NCBI GenBank assembly: GCA_041911695.1
Contig: JAYROM010000135.1
Coordinates: 1 to 16,044, forward strand
DNA from: Pseudaeromonas sp041911695
GTDB lineage: Bacteria; Pseudomonadota; Gammaproteobacteria; Enterobacterales; Aeromonadaceae
DNA length: 16,044 nucleotides
Reading direction: 5' to 3'
Part shown: piece by piece, positions 14,151 to 16,044 of the stretch
Numbering within the stretch: the stretch's first letter is position 1
How the letters are laid out: each line of letters starts with the position of its first letter
The notes under the pieces: model-generated
What the model was told of the DNA's origin: nothing
The model's database searches: none
What the model saw: only the letters and a program-made list of their open reading frames with translations
Translations under genes and position numbers: made by a program

Positions 14151-15623
14151 TCAGGCGAAAAACTTCAGCAGGGTCACAAACAGGGTGGCCGCCAGCAGGA
14201 AGGTCGCAGGCAGGGTCAACACCCAGGCCAGCAGGATGTTCTTCACTGTGCCGGACTGCAGGCCGGAGCGGGTGGCCAGCATGGTACCGGCGACCGCAGA
14301 GGACAGTACATGGGTGGTCGATACCGGCATACCGGTCATACTGGCCACCCCGATCGAGACGGCTGCCGTGATCTGCGCCATCATCCCCTGTGCGTAGGTC
14401 ATGCCCTTCTGGCCGATCTTCTCACCGACGGTGAGCACGATACGCTTCCAGCCGATCATGGTGCCAACACCCAGCGCCAGCGCAACGGCGACAATGACCC
14501 AGGTCGGCGCATATTCGGTGGTCGCAGTCAGATCCTTGCGCAGCTTGTTCAGGTCATCCTGCTCCTTGCTGCTGATGCTTGGCATCTTGCTCACCTTCTT
14601 GGCGGTGTCATCAATACACAGCAGCAGACGACGAACCTGACGACGTTCGTCAACATTCAGTTGGCGATAGCTGTCGACATTGTTCAGACGCTGATCCAGG
14701 GTTTCGATAGCCGCCAGCGTGGCCTGGGTATCGCACTTGAAGATCTGCGGCAGGGTGTGGTTGGCATCCTTGCCCAGCGTCATCAGCTGGGACAGGTCTT
14801 CCGCATGCTGCTCGTAGAAGCTACGCATATGGATCGCCGCATCACGGGTACGGGCAATCTGGTAGGCACTGCTATCCAGATTAACCACAAACGCGCCCGG
14901 TACGACCCCAATCAGCACCAGCATGATCATGCCGATACCCTTCTGCCCATCATTGGAGCCGTGAACAAAGCTCACGCCCATCGCGGAAACAATCAGGGTA
15001 ACACGCGTCCAGAACGGCGGGCGCTTCTTGCCATCCACCATCTGGCGATCTTCCGGGTTCTTGTGGATCTTGCTGTCAGCCCAAATACGCTTGGCCAACA
15101 ACATCAGGCCACCAGCGACCAGCAAACCGACGGTAGGTGACACAATCAGCGACAGCATGACATCAATGGCTTTCTGAATATTGATACCGCTGCTAATCGG
15201 CTGATGATTAAGGTAGGCGTTTGCTGCCCCAACTCCCAGGATCGCCCCGATCAGGGTGTGCGAACTGGAGGCCGGCAGACCGAGGTACCAGGTTCCGAGA
15301 TTCCACAGGATGGCCGAGGCCAGCAGGGAGAACACCATCACCAGACCGTGAGCAGAGGCCACGTTCAGCAACAGGTCGACAGGAAGCAGGTGCACGATAG
15401 CGTACGCGACGCCGAGGCCGCCGAGCATAACGCCGGCAAAGTTAAAGATCCCCGATGCGACGACCGCCATATGGGGCGGCATAGCCTTGGTGTAGATGAC
15501 CGTGGCTACCGCATTCGCCGTGTCATGGAAGCCATTGATAAATTCATACGCGATGACAAATACCAATGAAAGGATCAGACAGATGCCGAGTACAGGACTC
15601 AGGCCGGTGAACATTTCCAGCAT
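14151..15623 (-). CDS. pitA: Inorganic phosphate transporter PitA (low-affinity Pi symporter)
   Basis: A 490-residue inner-membrane transporter of the PiT family that imports phosphate as a metal-phosphate complex with protons. Both family signatures are present: GFHDTANAVATVIYT (31-45) in the N-terminal half and SFVHGSNDGQKGIGMIML (218-235) in the second half. Further motifs are NLGTWYLGLPASSSHTLIGA (108-127) and MTGMPVSTTHVLSSAVAGT (429-447). A hydrophilic cytoplasmic loop spans about 250-370 between the membrane halves. It aligns along its whole length with E. coli PitA (499 residues). I chose the ATG at 15623: in-frame sequence up to 15773 would add 50 polar residues unlike the family. 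Its Shine-Dalgarno sequence is weak. A probable promoter lies just upstream (15663-15690). No DUF47/PhoU-like partner gene, often seen beside pit genes, is present next to it. Confidence 0.95.
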   Translation of the reverse strand: MLEMFTGLSPVLGICLILSLVFVIAYEFINGFHDTANAVATVIYTKAMPPHMAVVASGIFNFAGVMLGGLGVAYAIVHLLPVDLLLNVASAHGLVMVFSLLASAILWNLGTWYLGLPASSSHTLIGAILGVGAANAYLNHQPISSGINIQKAIDVMLSLIVSPTVGLLVAGGLMLLAKRIWADSKIHKNPEDRQMVDGKKRPPFWTRVTLIVSAMGVSFVHGSNDGQKGIGMIMLVLIGVVPGAFVVNLDSSAYQIARTRDAAIHMRSFYEQHAEDLSQLMTLGKDANHTLPQIFKCDTQATLAAIETLDQRLNNVDSYRQLNVDERRQVRRLLLCIDDTAKKVSKMPSISSKEQDDLNKLRKDLTATTEYAPTWVIVAVALALGVGTMIGWKRIVLTVGEKIGQKGMTYAQGMMAQITAAVSIGVASMTGMPVSTTHVLSSAVAGTMLATRSGLQSGTVKNILLAWVLTLPATFLLAATLFVTLLKFFA

Positions 15624-15662
15624 ATTTATGGACAGGTTAGAGTCAGGAATTGACCGCGGCGA

Positions 15663-15690
15663 ATTATGACAGAAAGATAGCTGAACAAAA
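15663..15690 (-). promoter_or_regulatory. Probable sigma-70 promoter of pitA
   Basis: On the minus strand, TTTTGT (15685-15690) and CATAAT (15663-15668) are spaced 16 bp apart. Transcription would start near 15656, giving a leader of about 30 nt before the pitA ATG at 15623. The -10 matches five of six consensus positions and the -35 is weak. Confidence 0.4.
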
Positions 15691-15735
15691 GAAGAAAACA
15701 GGCCATTACTGCAAAAAAGCCGTCCTATGGAGTCA

Positions 15736-16044
15736 TTAGAATCGAGGTATTGCCGCCGACGCCAAGGCGTCACAGCCGCCCTGATCGATCTCCTGTTGCA
15801 GCCATTCCGCTAACTGATTGATCTGCTGGCAAACATCTGGCGCCAACTCCAGCAAACGATTGACCGCCTTGACCTGCTGCCGCTGGATCCGCCGCAACGT
15901 CTGCACATCGTTCATCCAGGTCGCGGCCATCACTGCATCCGACCACCCGCCACGCAGCAGCACCTCAATCGCCTCTTTATCCTGTCGGGCACGCAGGGTG
16001 ATCTGGTCGCTGCACTGCGCGATGGCCTCACCCAACCCCTCGGC
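15736..16044 (-). CDS. Unrecognised protein, C-terminal fragment (runs off the window edge)
   Basis: The last 102 residues of a protein whose start lies beyond 16044: the frame is open to the edge (it reads A-E-G-L-G-E-A at the border), and a TTG at 16035 is only an internal codon. The visible part is hydrophilic and apparently all-helical (RARQDKEAIEVLLRGG, NDVQTLRRIQRQQVKAVNRL, INQLAEWLQQEID), with three Cys and a basic central segment, which is compatible with a helical bundle or coiled coil. I do not recognise the family. It does not resemble the DUF47/PhoU-like proteins often encoded beside pit genes. It lies 112 bp upstream of pitA on the same strand with no clear intrinsic terminator between them, so some co-transcription is possible. 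Confidence 0.6.
   Translation of the reverse strand, partial: AEGLGEAIAQCSDQITLRARQDKEAIEVLLRGGWSDAVMAATWMNDVQTLRRIQRQQVKAVNRLLELAPDVCQQINQLAEWLQQEIDQGGCDALASAAIPRF

Noticed and set aside
15624..15773. N-terminal 50-residue extension of pitA
   Set aside because: The extension is polar, has no homology to PitA N-termini, overlaps the end of the neighbouring gene, and contains the likely pitA promoter.

Overview
The window looks like chromosomal DNA of a GC-rich gammaproteobacterium. An Aeromonadaceae (Aeromonas-like) host is my best guess, inferred from base composition, the close resemblance of PitA and MdtABC to their enterobacterial counterparts, and the gene set; this was not tested. I see no tRNA, rRNA, transposase, phage or CRISPR signature, so most of the window is ordinary core or soft-core chromosome with a few accessory genes at the left end.

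Layout. 149-670 (+) is a cysteine hydrolase of the isochorismatase-like superfamily. 690-1010 (-) is a small XRE/HigA-like helix-turn-helix protein with no toxin partner in sight. 1213-2421 (-) is an exported pectin methylesterase with all its catalytic residues. The gap between this gene and the divergent ygjV-like membrane gene (2817-3356, +) holds a striking 119-bp array of 17 in-register 7-bp repeats (2584-2702). Next is a two-gene unit on the + strand: an NYN nuclease fused to an OST-HTH/LOTUS domain and a cold-shock-like domain (3562-4500), whose stop codon overlaps the TTG start of an RluA-family pseudouridine synthase (4497-5420).

After a 394-bp non-coding region with a repeated GTCACAA/TTGTGAC element comes a complete mdtABC operon (5815-13283). 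It encodes a periplasmic adaptor and two RND pump subunits, MdtB and MdtC, joined by a 9-nt gap and an ATGA overlap; no tolC, mdtD or baeSR is present. cutC (13375-14046) follows, with its own probable extended -10 promoter. A strong bidirectional terminator (14097-14129) separates it from the convergent pitA phosphate transporter (14151-15623, -). The C-terminus of an unrecognised protein (15736-16044, -) runs off the right edge.

How the genes work together: mdtABC is the only clear multi-gene machine, an envelope drug/metabolite efflux pump that would borrow TolC from elsewhere. The NYN-LOTUS-CSD protein and the RluA enzyme form a likely RNA-processing/modification pair. The pectinesterase points to contact with plant material. 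The best candidates for something new are the heptanucleotide array in the pectinesterase/ygjV divergent region and the NYN-LOTUS-CSD/pseudouridine synthase pair.
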